A stretch of DNA of 55,107 nt, taken from positions 1 to 55,107 of the forward strand of contig JAJCYY010000105.1 of NCBI GenBank assembly GCA_029262735.1. The letters run 5' to 3'. Within the stretch, counting starts at the first letter, position 1; every line of letters starts with the position of its first letter. The notes beneath the pieces were generated by a model. That model saw only the letters and a list, made by a program, of their open reading frames with translations, did not search any database and was not told the origin of the DNA. Source of the stretch: Chloroflexota bacterium (lineage in GTDB: Bacteria > Chloroflexota > Dehalococcoidia > Lucifugimonadales > Lucifugimonadaceae). Both the position numbers and the translations under genes were made by a program. This document shows positions 6,663 to 14,816 of the stretch, in pieces.

Positions 6663-8717
6663 ATGGTCGATCAAGCGGAAAACATGCCGTCGGTTCTCGC
6701 AACCCGCCCGGCTGTCCCGGTCGACAAAGCGGCTGAGGAACCACGCTACGGCGTTGAGCCGGCCAGGTTCCCTCTCGTGGAGGTCGTTAGCTACCTCGCC
6801 GCAATCTCCGTGGTGGTTGCTGCGCTGATCGCCATTGCTGCGTGGGTCCGCGACAATCCGGCGAACACGTTCGATACCAGGTGGTTTACGACCATCAGCG
6901 AATGGGACGCGCCAGGCGTTGACGTGTTCCTCGATTCCATTTCGGTCCTGACCGACAACTATCCCGCCATGACCATCGGTTTTCTGGCCACTGCATATTT
7001 GCTGATCAGCGGAAGGAACAGGGGAGCTGTCGGACTGCTGGTTGCGGGAGTATTCGTCGGCGGACTCTCGCTCGTCGGAGACGGGCTCGGCGATTACGTT
7101 GGCCGTAGTCGTCCAGACGATAGTAATGTCAGCTTTCCGAGCGGGCACGCCTTCGGAACAACGCTCTTCTACGGCTTCGCGATCTACCTGGGCGTCAGGT
7201 TCAAGCTGCGGCTGAGACTGCTTATCCCGGTGGTTCTCGTGGGTGTCGTGCTGATCGGGGCAACGGGCATCTCGAGGATTCACCAGGACGCTCACTGGCC
7301 GACGGATGTTGTCGGTGGCTATCTGCTTGGCTCGGCCGGGCTGATCACGCTGATCTATCTCCAGCGCTGGTCCGACACCATCAGGTGGTTTGCTGCACCA
7401 AGGCTCGGCAGAGACATTCCGCTCGCAGCCATGCCGGGAGTCGTTGAGACCGGGTCGTACGCCAACGTGGTGATGCTGGACGCTGACCAGGGAACGGCGA
7501 TCAAGATCTACGACCCGCCGTTTGTTATCAGGATCCTGTACTGGCTGGCGTTCCAGGCAAAATTCCCGTACGACGCCAACCCGCACGCTCTTAAGGCTTC
7601 TCGCTACAGACGCCAGATCGCGGGCTTGCTGACCGAGTACAGGTTCGACAAGAACCTGGTGTCGCCGATCGTTGGGATGGGCTGCATCAGTGGGCGACCG
7701 AGCATCATCAGCAAATTTATCGTCGGCGAGGAGGCGCCTGACGACGACGTTGCTCAGGATTTTCTGACAAAGGTCACGGTGCTGTTTGCCGCAGCCGGAA
7801 TGCCGGTGTGGCAGCTCAACCCGCGCAACCCGCACTCTCACACCAACCTGATCAGGACGGCTGAAGGCGACAACTTCATCGTGGATCTTGAGTCTGCGAT
7901 CGTCACGCCGTTCCCCGCGAAGGGCCAGATCAGGTCGATGCTGCGCCGTGGCAGCTTCCCTGTGTTCGACGATATCGATTTCCTGCGACTGCGTGCGTTC
8001 ATCCAGGTCCATGAGGCCGAACTGCGGTTGAAGCTTGGTGAGGGGAGGTTTGTTGAGCTGCGGACTGCTGTGATGGACGGCGAGGCGGCATTCAACTCCT
8101 GGCAGGGATCGGAGCTGCGCATCGCTAGCAAGCTCATCAGGTTCACCTACTCGGTTCTCAACTGGAAGCAGTTGTTCGTGCGGTCGAGGCATGCCGTGAC
8201 GAACGCCGATGTGAAGGCAGAGGAGTTCCTGACGAAGGGGCTTGATCGCTGGATTGAGGAGGGGCGGATCACGGCTGAAGAGGCTGAGGCTTTGAAGACG
8301 GAGCTGCGGAGCCATGAGATTCACGAGGTGATGCGGCACCTGGGCGCGCATGTGGCGATAAGTGCTGCCCTGAGGTTCCCGTTTGGCAGCATTGCGCGGC
8401 CGCTATGGACGCTGGGGTTCTGGGTGAAGGACCTTTATCGCTATGCCCGGACGGGCAGCACGGCCTGCCTGCGCTTCATCAAAGTCCACAGTCCTGCGGT
8501 GCTCCTGCTTTCCGTGATACCGGGATTCGGGGCGTTCGCGTACATGGCGTCGAAGCCGTTGCGCCGTCTGATACTGATCAGGCTGATGTTCGACTCGGTC
8601 GGCCGCAAGGTGCCGTTCAAGCTGAACTCGCGCCTTGGTGTGGAGCGGCTGGTGGCGCAGCGGAAGGCCCGGCCGGAAAAGGCGTTGCTTCTCGACAGTG
8701 TCGGCGAGGACGATTAG
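6663..8717 (+). CDS. PAP2-superfamily phosphatase fused to a kinase-like domain
   Basis: A 684-residue, apparently membrane-bound fusion. Residues about 38-235 form a PAP2 (type 2 phosphatidic acid phosphatase) domain with several hydrophobic helices and the three catalytic blocks: GRSRP (147-151), PSGH (159-162), and SR-5x-H-3x-D at S204, R205, H211 and D215. Residues about 262-415 look like a diverged kinase fold: a lysine in TAIKIYDPP (K281), NPHSHTNLI (about 389-397) at the place of a catalytic loop, and IVDLESA (D408) at the place of the metal-binding aspartate. A helical stretch (about 515-560) and a hydrophobic segment (PAVLLLSVIPGFGAFAYMA, 611-629) follow. It may act on lipid phosphates or phosphorylated sugars at the membrane; the kinase assignment is tentative. 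It overlaps the convergent dehydrogenase gene by 4 bases. Confidence 0.85.
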   Translation: MVDQAENMPSVLATRPAVPVDKAAEEPRYGVEPARFPLVEVVSYLAAISVVVAALIAIAAWVRDNPANTFDTRWFTTISEWDAPGVDVFLDSISVLTDNYPAMTIGFLATAYLLISGRNRGAVGLLVAGVFVGGLSLVGDGLGDYVGRSRPDDSNVSFPSGHAFGTTLFYGFAIYLGVRFKLRLRLLIPVVLVGVVLIGATGISRIHQDAHWPTDVVGGYLLGSAGLITLIYLQRWSDTIRWFAAPRLGRDIPLAAMPGVVETGSYANVVMLDADQGTAIKIYDPPFVIRILYWLAFQAKFPYDANPHALKASRYRRQIAGLLTEYRFDKNLVSPIVGMGCISGRPSIISKFIVGEEAPDDDVAQDFLTKVTVLFAAAGMPVWQLNPRNPHSHTNLIRTAEGDNFIVDLESAIVTPFPAKGQIRSMLRRGSFPVFDDIDFLRLRAFIQVHEAELRLKLGEGRFVELRTAVMDGEAAFNSWQGSELRIASKLIRFTYSVLNWKQLFVRSRHAVTNADVKAEEFLTKGLDRWIEEGRITAEEAEALKTELRSHEIHEVMRHLGAHVAISAALRFPFGSIARPLWTLGFWVKDLYRYARTGSTACLRFIKVHSPAVLLLSVIPGFGAFAYMASKPLRRLILIRLMFDSVGRKVPFKLNSRLGVERLVAQRKARPEKALLLDSVGEDD

Positions 8718-9793
8718 ATAAACAGTTCGGCGTCCAGCTGCTGCGCGCGGGTTCGCATCTCGTCGTACTGACTCGAATGCAGCGGAATGCCATTTTCGGA
8801 GCGTTCCGCCTCCGCCTCCCATTCAGGATCGCCTGCGACAAGCACCTTCTCCTCGCCCGGTTCTGCCGGTGTTGCGTGGAGTGACTGGATCATCTCGTCC
8901 ATCATCGACTTGAAGTCATCGAGCGGCCGGAATTTTGAGATATCGACCGCCATCGTCCACGACATATTCTCGCCCGCGTTGAGTTGCGAGCCGAATCCAC
9001 CGCCCGAGAGCACTCCCGCCAGGATGTCGACCATCACCGCCAGCCCATAACCCTTGTGCGCGCCCTGTTCGCGCGTGTTGCCCAGCGGGTTCTGCGACCA
9101 GTGATTCCCTCTATTTTCGGGAGGATCTGTTAGCGGCTGGCCCTCAGCAGTCACGGCCCAGCCTACCGGGATCGGCACACCGAGCCTGCGGGCGAGACCG
9201 AGCTTACCGGCGGCTACCGTTGTGGTTGCCATGTCGAGCAGGAACGGATTCTCCTGATCCGCCGGTGCGCCGAAGGCGATCGGATTGGTGCCGAGCCGTG
9301 GCGCAGCGCCGAGTGCGGGCCGCATGGCCGGTGAAGCGTTGGTTATCGCCATGCCGATCATGTCTTCCTGGACCGCCATCAGCGGGTAGTAGCCGACCAT
9401 GCCGATATGGTGTCCGTCGCGGATCGTCGCCATCCCGACGCCGTGCTTTTTCGCCTTTGCGATGGACATTTCCATCCCCTGGTGGGCAGCCACGAATCCG
9501 AGGCCGTTGCCGCAGCTCAGGAGCGCAGTTGTATCTGACTCCGAGATAACCTCGACCGTCTGTGGCACGGTGTACTCGCCTGATTCGATGCTCCGCGAAT
9601 ACCGGACGACGTTGCTAACGCCGTGGCTGTCGACCGCCATGAGCGAGGCTTTAGTCAGGATCTTCGCCGTGGTCTCGGCATGATCGGCTGGAGTGCCGAC
9701 GGCCTGCAGGATGGCCGAGACCTGTTTGTGGAGGTCAGGCGCGGGCACGCGGATGGAGTTTTCGTCTGTGAACTTCAGGAAGTCGAGGGCCAT
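8714..9793 (-). CDS. Malate/L-lactate dehydrogenase-family (Ldh_2) oxidoreductase
   Basis: A 359-residue NAD(P)-dependent 2-hydroxyacid dehydrogenase of the Ldh_2 family (malate, ureidoglycolate, sulfolactate and similar acids), which does not use a Rossmann fold. Signatures include DSHGVSNVVRY (D55-H57 region), GHHIGMVGYY, and RLGTNPIAFGAPA followed by LLDMATTTVAAGK. The end carries GYGLAVMVDILAGVLSGG, another family block. ATG 9793 has GGAG at 9-base spacing. It lies upstream of no other minus-strand gene but follows the ornithine-cyclodeaminase-like gene by 56 bases in the same direction, so the two may share a transcript. Cytosolic; the substrate is not set by the sequence. Confidence 0.9.
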   Translation of the reverse strand: MALDFLKFTDENSIRVPAPDLHKQVSAILQAVGTPADHAETTAKILTKASLMAVDSHGVSNVVRYSRSIESGEYTVPQTVEVISESDTTALLSCGNGLGFVAAHQGMEMSIAKAKKHGVGMATIRDGHHIGMVGYYPLMAVQEDMIGMAITNASPAMRPALGAAPRLGTNPIAFGAPADQENPFLLDMATTTVAAGKLGLARRLGVPIPVGWAVTAEGQPLTDPPENRGNHWSQNPLGNTREQGAHKGYGLAVMVDILAGVLSGGGFGSQLNAGENMSWTMAVDISKFRPLDDFKSMMDEMIQSLHATPAEPGEEKVLVAGDPEWEAEAERSENGIPLHSSQYDEMRTRAQQLDAELFI

Positions 9794-9849
9794 GTGCGGT
9801 TACTCCATTTCGGCGAACTTGTGACGCCTCTACAGTACCGCTCCACGGA

Positions 9850-10812
9850 TCATCCCGGCAACTGCGTGCCGATGCCCTGCTCTTTGGCCATCTTGAGCAG
9901 CGTGTTGCAGACTGCAAGGTCCTCGAACGCGACACCCTGCGACTCGAACAGTGTCACCTGCTCGGGATTGTCCCGGCCGGAGCGTAATCCTGAAACGATG
10001 CGGTCCAGCCGCACCAACTTCTCCCACGAAAAGTGCCCGGAATCCGCAGCACGCATCAGCTCACCGCACTCGATCTTCGCCTGGTCGATATCGTCGGTCG
10101 CCACCACATCGCACATCGCAACGGCATGGGTGTCGAGTTCACATCGTGTCCAGGAGTTGCCACCTGCTGCGTTGATGTGCGTTCCCATGTTCAGCATCTC
10201 GCCAGTGAGCACAGGTTCTGCGGCGTTCGTGACGGTGATAACGACGTCTGAGTCACCGACTGCGGCCGCGGCCGAATCCGCCGGCTGGACATCGATGCCG
10301 AGCCTCTCGGACATACGGTCAGCGTATGCGTTACGTCGCTCCTCAGTGCGGGAATAGACCTTTGCCGACTTGATATCACGGACTGCTGCCACAGCCTCAA
10401 GTTGCGTCTCGGCCTGATAGCCGGAGCCGATCACGCCAACGGTCGAGGCGTCTTCGCGGGCCATGTAGCGGGTGGCGATTCCCGATGCGGCGCCGGTCCG
10501 GACCTGTCCCATGCGGTTGGCCTCGATGATCGCAAGCAGCCCCTCGCCGCTGGCGCCGTAAAGCATGACGTGGAAGCTTGCTCCGCCAGGGCCTGCGGCG
10601 TACGACTTATGGCCCACAATGCCCTCGTTGGGCCACGATGCGCCCATGAGGTTGTAGCTGCCAGTTCCGACGGGACCGAGTGGGAGTCGGCCACGGGGGA
10701 TGTTTCCGACCACACCTAAGGAGCGCGCCCGGAAGACCTTATCGAGCGAGGCGAGCGCGATCTCCATTGTGAGCAGGCTGCTTACTTCGGCTTCGGTGAT
10801 GTAGAGGGCCAT
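9850..10812 (-). CDS. Ornithine cyclodeaminase/mu-crystallin family protein
   Basis: A 320-residue member of the OCD/mu-crystallin family. These NAD(P)-dependent enzymes include ornithine cyclodeaminase, alanine dehydrogenase, ketimine reductase and tauropine-type enzymes. The Rossmann motif VGVIGSGYQA is at 125-134, and the substrate-binding Lys is K69 in VGHKSYA. RTGAASGIATRYMA (105-118) is the strongly conserved family block. ATG 10812 has AGGAACAA directly upstream. It begins 14 bases after a small unknown gene (10827-11204), so they are probably co-transcribed, followed by the Ldh_2 enzyme. With the dehydrogenase it could serve amino- or keto-acid catabolism, but the exact substrate is not evident. 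Confidence 0.9.
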   Translation of the reverse strand: MALYITEAEVSSLLTMEIALASLDKVFRARSLGVVGNIPRGRLPLGPVGTGSYNLMGASWPNEGIVGHKSYAAGPGGASFHVMLYGASGEGLLAIIEANRMGQVRTGAASGIATRYMAREDASTVGVIGSGYQAETQLEAVAAVRDIKSAKVYSRTEERRNAYADRMSERLGIDVQPADSAAAAVGDSDVVITVTNAAEPVLTGEMLNMGTHINAAGGNSWTRCELDTHAVAMCDVVATDDIDQAKIECGELMRAADSGHFSWEKLVRLDRIVSGLRSGRDNPEQVTLFESQGVAFEDLAVCNTLLKMAKEQGIGTQLPG

Positions 10813-10826
10813 TTGTTCCTGTCCTG

Positions 10827-11204
10827 TCAGTTCGATCTGCTGCCGGCTTCTTCGTGGAAACTCCAGACACGGTCGAAGTCTGCCACGGCCGTATCGAGGA
10901 TTTCGACCACCTCGTTCATTCGGTTGCGCTGAATGCTGTGTAACGCTTCACCGACCGATGCCCGAAGCAATTCTGCCTTTTGACGAAGCTGGGTGAAAGC
11001 ACCCTGCGGATCGTCTACCGGCTCCCCGGATTCTGTCACCGCTTCAAGAGGAACGTATTCAAGTGCATAGCTTCCGGATGGGACCTTAGCAGGATAGTCG
11101 ACCAGCTCTTCTCTTTTCGGGAGCTCGAAGTACGGGTGATCGGTGCAGTTGCCGTAGCGATTGCAGTCACCGGTGTGATCGAAACGCCATGCCAGCACCT
11201 TCAT
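10827..11204 (-). CDS. Hypothetical protein, 125 residues
   Basis: I do not recognise this family. From ATG 11204 (AAAGGACAGAAC upstream gives a good ribosome site) it begins MKVLAWRFDHTGDCNRYGNC and holds two cysteines close together (GDCNRYGNCTDHP). The second half is predicted helical (GAFTQLRQKAELLRASVGEA). An upstream in-frame extension to 11270 overlaps the thiD end and is less likely. It is soluble, with no signal or membrane segment. It sits between thiD (50 bases upstream) and the ornithine-cyclodeaminase-like gene (14 bases downstream), so it is likely part of the tenA-thiD transcript. The conserved-looking Cys/His cluster at the N-terminus could bind a metal; this is a guess from composition. 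Confidence 0.7.
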   Translation of the reverse strand: MKVLAWRFDHTGDCNRYGNCTDHPYFELPKREELVDYPAKVPSGSYALEYVPLEAVTESGEPVDDPQGAFTQLRQKAELLRASVGEALHSIQRNRMNEVVEILDTAVADFDRVWSFHEEAGSRSN

Positions 11205-11254
11205 GTTCTGTCCTTTCACCTGTTTGCGCCAGGTTGATTGAGCGATAGCAGAAT

Positions 11255-12073
11255 CTATGAGCCGTCCCACCAGTGGTGGAAGTGGTTCAGCGGCCCGTGA
11301 CCTTTGCCGACCGGAAAGGCGTTGGCGATGGCGGCGGTTACGTAGGCCTTTGCATCGGCGACAGAGCGGCTGATGTCACGGTCGTGCGCCAGTCCGGACG
11401 CAACCGCCGATGCAAAGGTGCAGCCGGTGCCGTGGTTGCTGGTGGTCTTTATGCGGTGTGCAGAGAAGGTCTCGAAATTTTCACCGTCGAAAAGCAGGTC
11501 GTCCGAGTGCTCTGCGTGTTCGAGATGCCCGCCTTTCAGGATGACGTAGTCCGGCCCCAGCGCATGGATGCGGCGCGCGGCTTCTTCCATGTCAGGCAGT
11601 CCCGAGATTTCGATGCCGGCCAGCACCTCAGCCTCCGGGATGTTTGGCGTCACGACCGTGGCCAACGGGAGGAGGCGCTTCCGGATGGTCTCTACCGAGT
11701 CCTCCCTGAGAAGTCTTGCGCCGGACGCCGCGACCATGACGGGGTCGACAACGAGGCGCTTAAACCTGTGCTCTTTCACCTTGTCGGCTATCAGACCAAC
11801 GATGGCGGCGGACGAGAGCATACCGGTCTTCACGACGTCGATACGGATGTCCGACACCACCGCGTCGATCTGCTCGGCGATGACTTCGAGGTCGATCTCC
11901 TGCACCGATACGACAGACTGCGTGTTCTGGGCTGTGACGGCGGTGATGGCAGACGTACCGTAGACGCCGAACGCGGCGAACGTCTTGAGGTCGGCCTGTA
12001 TGCCGGCGCCACCGCCGGAGTCAGAACCGGCGATGGTCAGGGCGTTCGGTACCTGGGTCTTGCTCACGGCCAA
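11255..12073 (-). CDS. thiD: Hydroxymethylpyrimidine/phosphomethylpyrimidine kinase
   Basis: ThiD, 272 residues, phosphorylates HMP and then HMP-P to HMP-PP, the pyrimidine precursor of thiamine phosphate. The ribokinase-fold signatures are [17 protein letters not shown] (17-33), [29 protein letters not shown], and the anion-hole motif [13 protein letters not shown] (213-225, GTGC at 215-218). The length is normal for single-domain ThiD without fused ThiE or TenA. The start overlaps the end of tenA by 10 bases, which implies translational coupling and a joint role in thiamine salvage. No TPP riboswitch consensus was found upstream of the pair. The call is secure. Confidence 0.96.
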   Translation of the reverse strand: MAVSKTQVPNALTIAGSDSGGGAGIQADLKTFAAFGVYGTSAITAVTAQNTQSVVSVQEIDLEVIAEQIDAVVSDIRIDVVKTGMLSSAAIVGLIADKVKEHRFKRLVVDPVMVAASGARLLREDSVETIRKRLLPLATVVTPNIPEAEVLAGIEISGLPDMEEAARRIHALGPDYVILKGGHLEHAEHSDDLLFDGENFETFSAHRIKTTSNHGTGCTFASAVASGLAHDRDISRSVADAKAYVTAAIANAFPVGKGHGPLNHFHHWWDGS

Positions 12074-12747
12074 CTCTCCCCCCGAGTGCCCTCAGAGTAC
12101 GACATCTCCCAGAATGCGACTTCGTAGCGCAGTGCACGCTGGAACACCGTGCCGATGCGGTCAGACTCCACTGGCTCAGCGCCATCCGTGACGCCTCCGA
12201 GGAACCGCACAATCTCGCCCAACACCTCTTCCGTGTGCAGGTCAATCCAGCCCTGGTAGAACTCACCGAGCGCTGAGCCTCCCGCTGCGGGATCTGCTCC
12301 CGCGCCTCGCAGCCGCTCACCCCAGTTCAGGTAGACGCCTTCTGTCACGTACATTGCACAGCAGATTTCACGAAACGAACCTTCGTACGCGAGACGAACC
12401 AGGAAGTTGCCGAAGGCAGCGGTTGTCGGCAACGGCTCCACATTTCGATATTCGGATTCGGGTACTCCGAGAGTCTTGAACGCGTCGACGAAGAGCGCGT
12501 CTTCTGCGCCAAGAATCGCGTGCAGGAACTCCTCGACCGGCCTTGCGAGCGCCAGGTCCGGCGCCTTCGCCACCGCGATTCCGGCGGCTTTTACGAGATC
12601 GTTGACGAACACGTAGTCCTGCAGGAAGTAACGCCGGAACTTTTCAGCAGGCAGCGAGCCATTGCCCAGTTCACTGATAAACGGGTGCTCGGTTGCGGCT
12701 TTCCAGAGCCCGGCGTACTCGGTTTTCAGACCAGCAGTCAGTGACAT
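12064..12747 (-). CDS. tenA: TenA-family aminopyrimidine aminohydrolase (thiaminase II)
   Basis: TenA hydrolyses aminopyrimidine products of thiamine breakdown to HMP, feeding ThiD. The 227-residue, all-helical protein shows [10 protein letters not shown] (41-50), with D44 at the position of the pyrimidine-binding aspartate, and [14 protein letters not shown] (133-146). In classical TenA the nucleophilic Cys lies 8 residues before the Gly of the ExxG-like block; here that place reads T135/E136. This suggests the TenA_E class, where Glu replaces Cys, though C129 and C130 are nearby. It heads the tenA-thiD operon and diverges from the HAD gene. Function in thiamine salvage is supported by the overlap with thiD. 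Confidence 0.92.
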   Translation of the reverse strand: MSLTAGLKTEYAGLWKAATEHPFISELGNGSLPAEKFRRYFLQDYVFVNDLVKAAGIAVAKAPDLALARPVEEFLHAILGAEDALFVDAFKTLGVPESEYRNVEPLPTTAAFGNFLVRLAYEGSFREICCAMYVTEGVYLNWGERLRGAGADPAAGGSALGEFYQGWIDLHTEEVLGEIVRFLGGVTDGAEPVESDRIGTVFQRALRYEVAFWEMSYSEGTRGESWP

Positions 12748-12859
12748 GCGGACGAAATTTCCAGTGGGGCAAGTTTCAAGCGACGAGAGCGACTAGAATA
12801 CCGCCGCAATGGCGATAGGCCAAAGTTGTGCGTTGTCTGACGCATGCCAGGAGTTTCAC

Positions 12860-13582
12860 ATGAGTTTCGATGTTTCGCAGGTCAAGGCGCTGGTTTTCGA
12901 TGTGTTTGGGACGGTCGTCGACTGGCGCAGCTCGATCACTCGCGAGGTGGCGGCGGTTGGCGAGCGGATTGGCGTCCGGGGCGACTGGGAGCAGTTTGCA
13001 GACCGCTGGCGGGCGGGATACTCGGAGGGGACGCGGGATGTGCGCGAGGGCAAGCGTGCGTGGATGACTGCGGATGAGATGCATCGTGAGCGGCTGGATA
13101 TCTTGCTGAGTGAGTTCGGCATGAATGGGCTTTCAGAGGACGAGACCGATCATATGAACCGGGCATGGCACCGGCTTGACCCGTGGTCGGATGCGGTCGA
13201 AGGGCTGACGAGGCTGAAGTCGAATTACGTGATCGGTACGCTGTCGAACGGCAACATTGGGCTGCTCGTGAACATGGCGAAGCACGGCGGCCTGCCGTGG
13301 GACGTTGTTCTGTCCGGGCAGAATGCAGGCACGTACAAGCCGGACCCGAAGGTGTACTTGACGGCCGCTGCGCTACTGGGACTGGAGCCGCATGAGGTGA
13401 TGATGACGGCAGCGCACCTGGGTGACCTGCACGGTGGCGCTGCGGCCGGTCTATGCACCGGTTTTATCGCAAGGCCGGACGAGTTCGGAGCAGGCTCGGA
13501 GAAGGCAGAGCTCAAGGCGGATGAAAGCATCGATGTTGGAGCGTCGAACTACATCGAGTTTGCGAAGAAGATGGGAGTTTGA
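12860..13582 (+). CDS. HAD-superfamily hydrolase, haloacid dehalogenase type II-like
   Basis: A 240-residue HAD hydrolase resembling L-2-haloacid dehalogenases. Motif I is VFDVFGTVVDW with nucleophile D14, motif II is TLSNGN (S129), and motif III is TYKPDPKVY (K160). The fourth position reads AAHLGDLHGG with D189, instead of the SSNxWD of proven dehalogenases, so a phosphatase or another HAD activity cannot be excluded. ATG 12860 has CAGGAG at 12848-12853, clearly better than the upstream in-frame ATG at 12809. It is a single gene divergent from tenA; a TAGAAT box at 12794-12799 could be its -10 element. Cytosolic. Confidence 0.88.
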   Translation: MSFDVSQVKALVFDVFGTVVDWRSSITREVAAVGERIGVRGDWEQFADRWRAGYSEGTRDVREGKRAWMTADEMHRERLDILLSEFGMNGLSEDETDHMNRAWHRLDPWSDAVEGLTRLKSNYVIGTLSNGNIGLLVNMAKHGGLPWDVVLSGQNAGTYKPDPKVYLTAAALLGLEPHEVMMTAAHLGDLHGGAAAGLCTGFIARPDEFGAGSEKAELKADESIDVGASNYIEFAKKMGV

Positions 13583-13631
13583 TGGGGTGATTGCAGAGTC
13601 GTGAGAGGGAACTGATAATGCCGGGTGAGAT

Positions 13632-13710
13632 GTCATTCTGAACTTGATTCAGAATCTCTCGGGGGATCTCGCTTCAGCCGGTAAGATCCCTCCACTGCGG
13701 TCGGGATGAC
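13632..13710 (+). repeat. Family A dispersed repeat, copy 2
   Basis: Full-length copy: GTCATTCTGAACTTGATTCA at the left, GAATCTCTCGG, then GTAAGATCCCTCCACTGCGG and TCGGGATGAC at the right. The left part contains the palindrome TTCTGAA-CTTGA-TTCAGAA. It lies 68 bases before the first SMP-30-like gene. Confidence 0.9.
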
Positions 13711-13778
13711 ACTAAGAGACGGTTGAGATAACCAAAACACAGTCGGGTTGATAAGAAACAACTCGTCAGGAGCCGTCA

Positions 13779-14657
13779 ATGCCCTGGAAATTTGAGAACG
13801 CTGCGCCGGTCCTCGGCCACATCACAGAAGGCAACTGCTGGGACGGTGAGGCAATGCTGTTCAGCAATTGCAACATGAGCCGCATTATGCGGCTGGATGT
13901 GAGCAGCGGCCTGCTGACCGTTTGGCGAGACGATACCGAGCGCACGAACGGCCTGAACTTCGACAAAGAGGGCAATCTCTACGGCTGCGCGGCAGACGGT
14001 CGGAGGATCGCGCGCTTCGAAAAAGACGGCGGCATGACGACCATCGTTGATAGCGTCGATGGCCGCCGGATCAACGAGCCGAACGACCTTGCGATCACGC
14101 CTTCCGGCAGCATCTACTTCTCGGACCGGGCAGGCGACATCAACCCTGAGGTCGGCATCGAGTATTCCGCGATCCTGTCCGCGGAGCCGCAGCCGGACGG
14201 CTCGTGGACCTGCGTGCGCCGGACCTTCGATGCGACGATGCCGAACGGTCTGCTGTTCTCGAAGGACTACAAGACACTGTACGTGGCGCAGAGCGACTAC
14301 CGAACGGGCGAACAGCGTGCGCTGCTGGCGTACCCGGTGAACGACGACGGTTCGCTGGGCGAGAAGCAGGTGCTGCACGACTTCGGTCGGCACCGTGGCA
14401 TCGACGGGATGACGCTTGCCGACGATGGCAAGATCGTGGCGTGCACAGGCTGGGAGATTTCAGGACCGGGTGGCAACATCACCGTGTTCGAACCCGACGG
14501 CCGAATCGTCGAGCAGCACCCGACTCCTGCACAGAGGCCAACGAATTGCACGTTCGGCGGGCGGGATTTGACAGACTTATATGTGAGCAGCATCGAGGGC
14601 CACACGCTGGTGGTGAGGGACACCGGCCTAAAGGGGTATCTGCTGTATCCGAACTGA
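13779..14657 (+). CDS. SMP-30/gluconolactonase/LRE-like protein (paralogue 1)
   Basis: A 292-residue six-bladed beta-propeller of the SMP-30/gluconolactonase family, calcium- or zinc-dependent lactonases of sugar lactones. The expected metal ligands are visible: E17 (ITEGN), N156 (TMPNGLLF) and D209 (RGIDGM). Further family blocks are NEPNDLAITPSGSIYFSD (99-116) and TNCTFGG near the end. There is no signal peptide, so it should act in the cytosol. ATG 13779 has AGGAG with about 7-base spacing. It is followed 159 bases later by a paralogue with the same block order, and each gene is preceded by a family A repeat in the same direction. Confidence 0.9.
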   Translation: MPWKFENAAPVLGHITEGNCWDGEAMLFSNCNMSRIMRLDVSSGLLTVWRDDTERTNGLNFDKEGNLYGCAADGRRIARFEKDGGMTTIVDSVDGRRINEPNDLAITPSGSIYFSDRAGDINPEVGIEYSAILSAEPQPDGSWTCVRRTFDATMPNGLLFSKDYKTLYVAQSDYRTGEQRALLAYPVNDDGSLGEKQVLHDFGRHRGIDGMTLADDGKIVACTGWEISGPGGNITVFEPDGRIVEQHPTPAQRPTNCTFGGRDLTDLYVSSIEGHTLVVRDTGLKGYLLYPN

Positions 14658-14679
14658 GGAGTTGAGGTATGCGGGAGTT

Positions 14680-14756
14680 GTCATTCTGAACTCGATCCGG
14701 AATCTCTCGGGCGATCTCACATGGACGGTAAGATCCCTCCATTCCGTCGGGATGAC
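14680..14756 (+). repeat. Family A dispersed repeat, copy 3
   Basis: GTCATTCTGAACTCGATCCG, AATCTCTCGGGCGATCTCAC, then GTAAGATCCCTCCATTCCG and TCGGGATGAC. Same orientation as copy 2, about 1.05 kb apart, so the two bracket the first SMP-30-like gene. A second short GGGATGACAC follows at about 14768. Confidence 0.9.
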
Positions 14757-14816
14757 ACATAGCCAACGGGATGACACGTAGCGCTGCTCAAGATAGAAAG
14801 CAGAAGGAAAACCGTT

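Noticed and set aside
7838..8351. Minus-strand frames across the PAP2-kinase gene
   Set aside because: They are antisense to a gene with clear PAP2 motifs and have Arg/His-rich, pattern-free sequence typical of shadows in GC-rich DNA.
12748..12859. TPP riboswitch upstream of tenA-thiD
   Set aside because: I looked for the conserved CUGAGA and related blocks between tenA and the HAD gene and found none; the space is only 112 bases.
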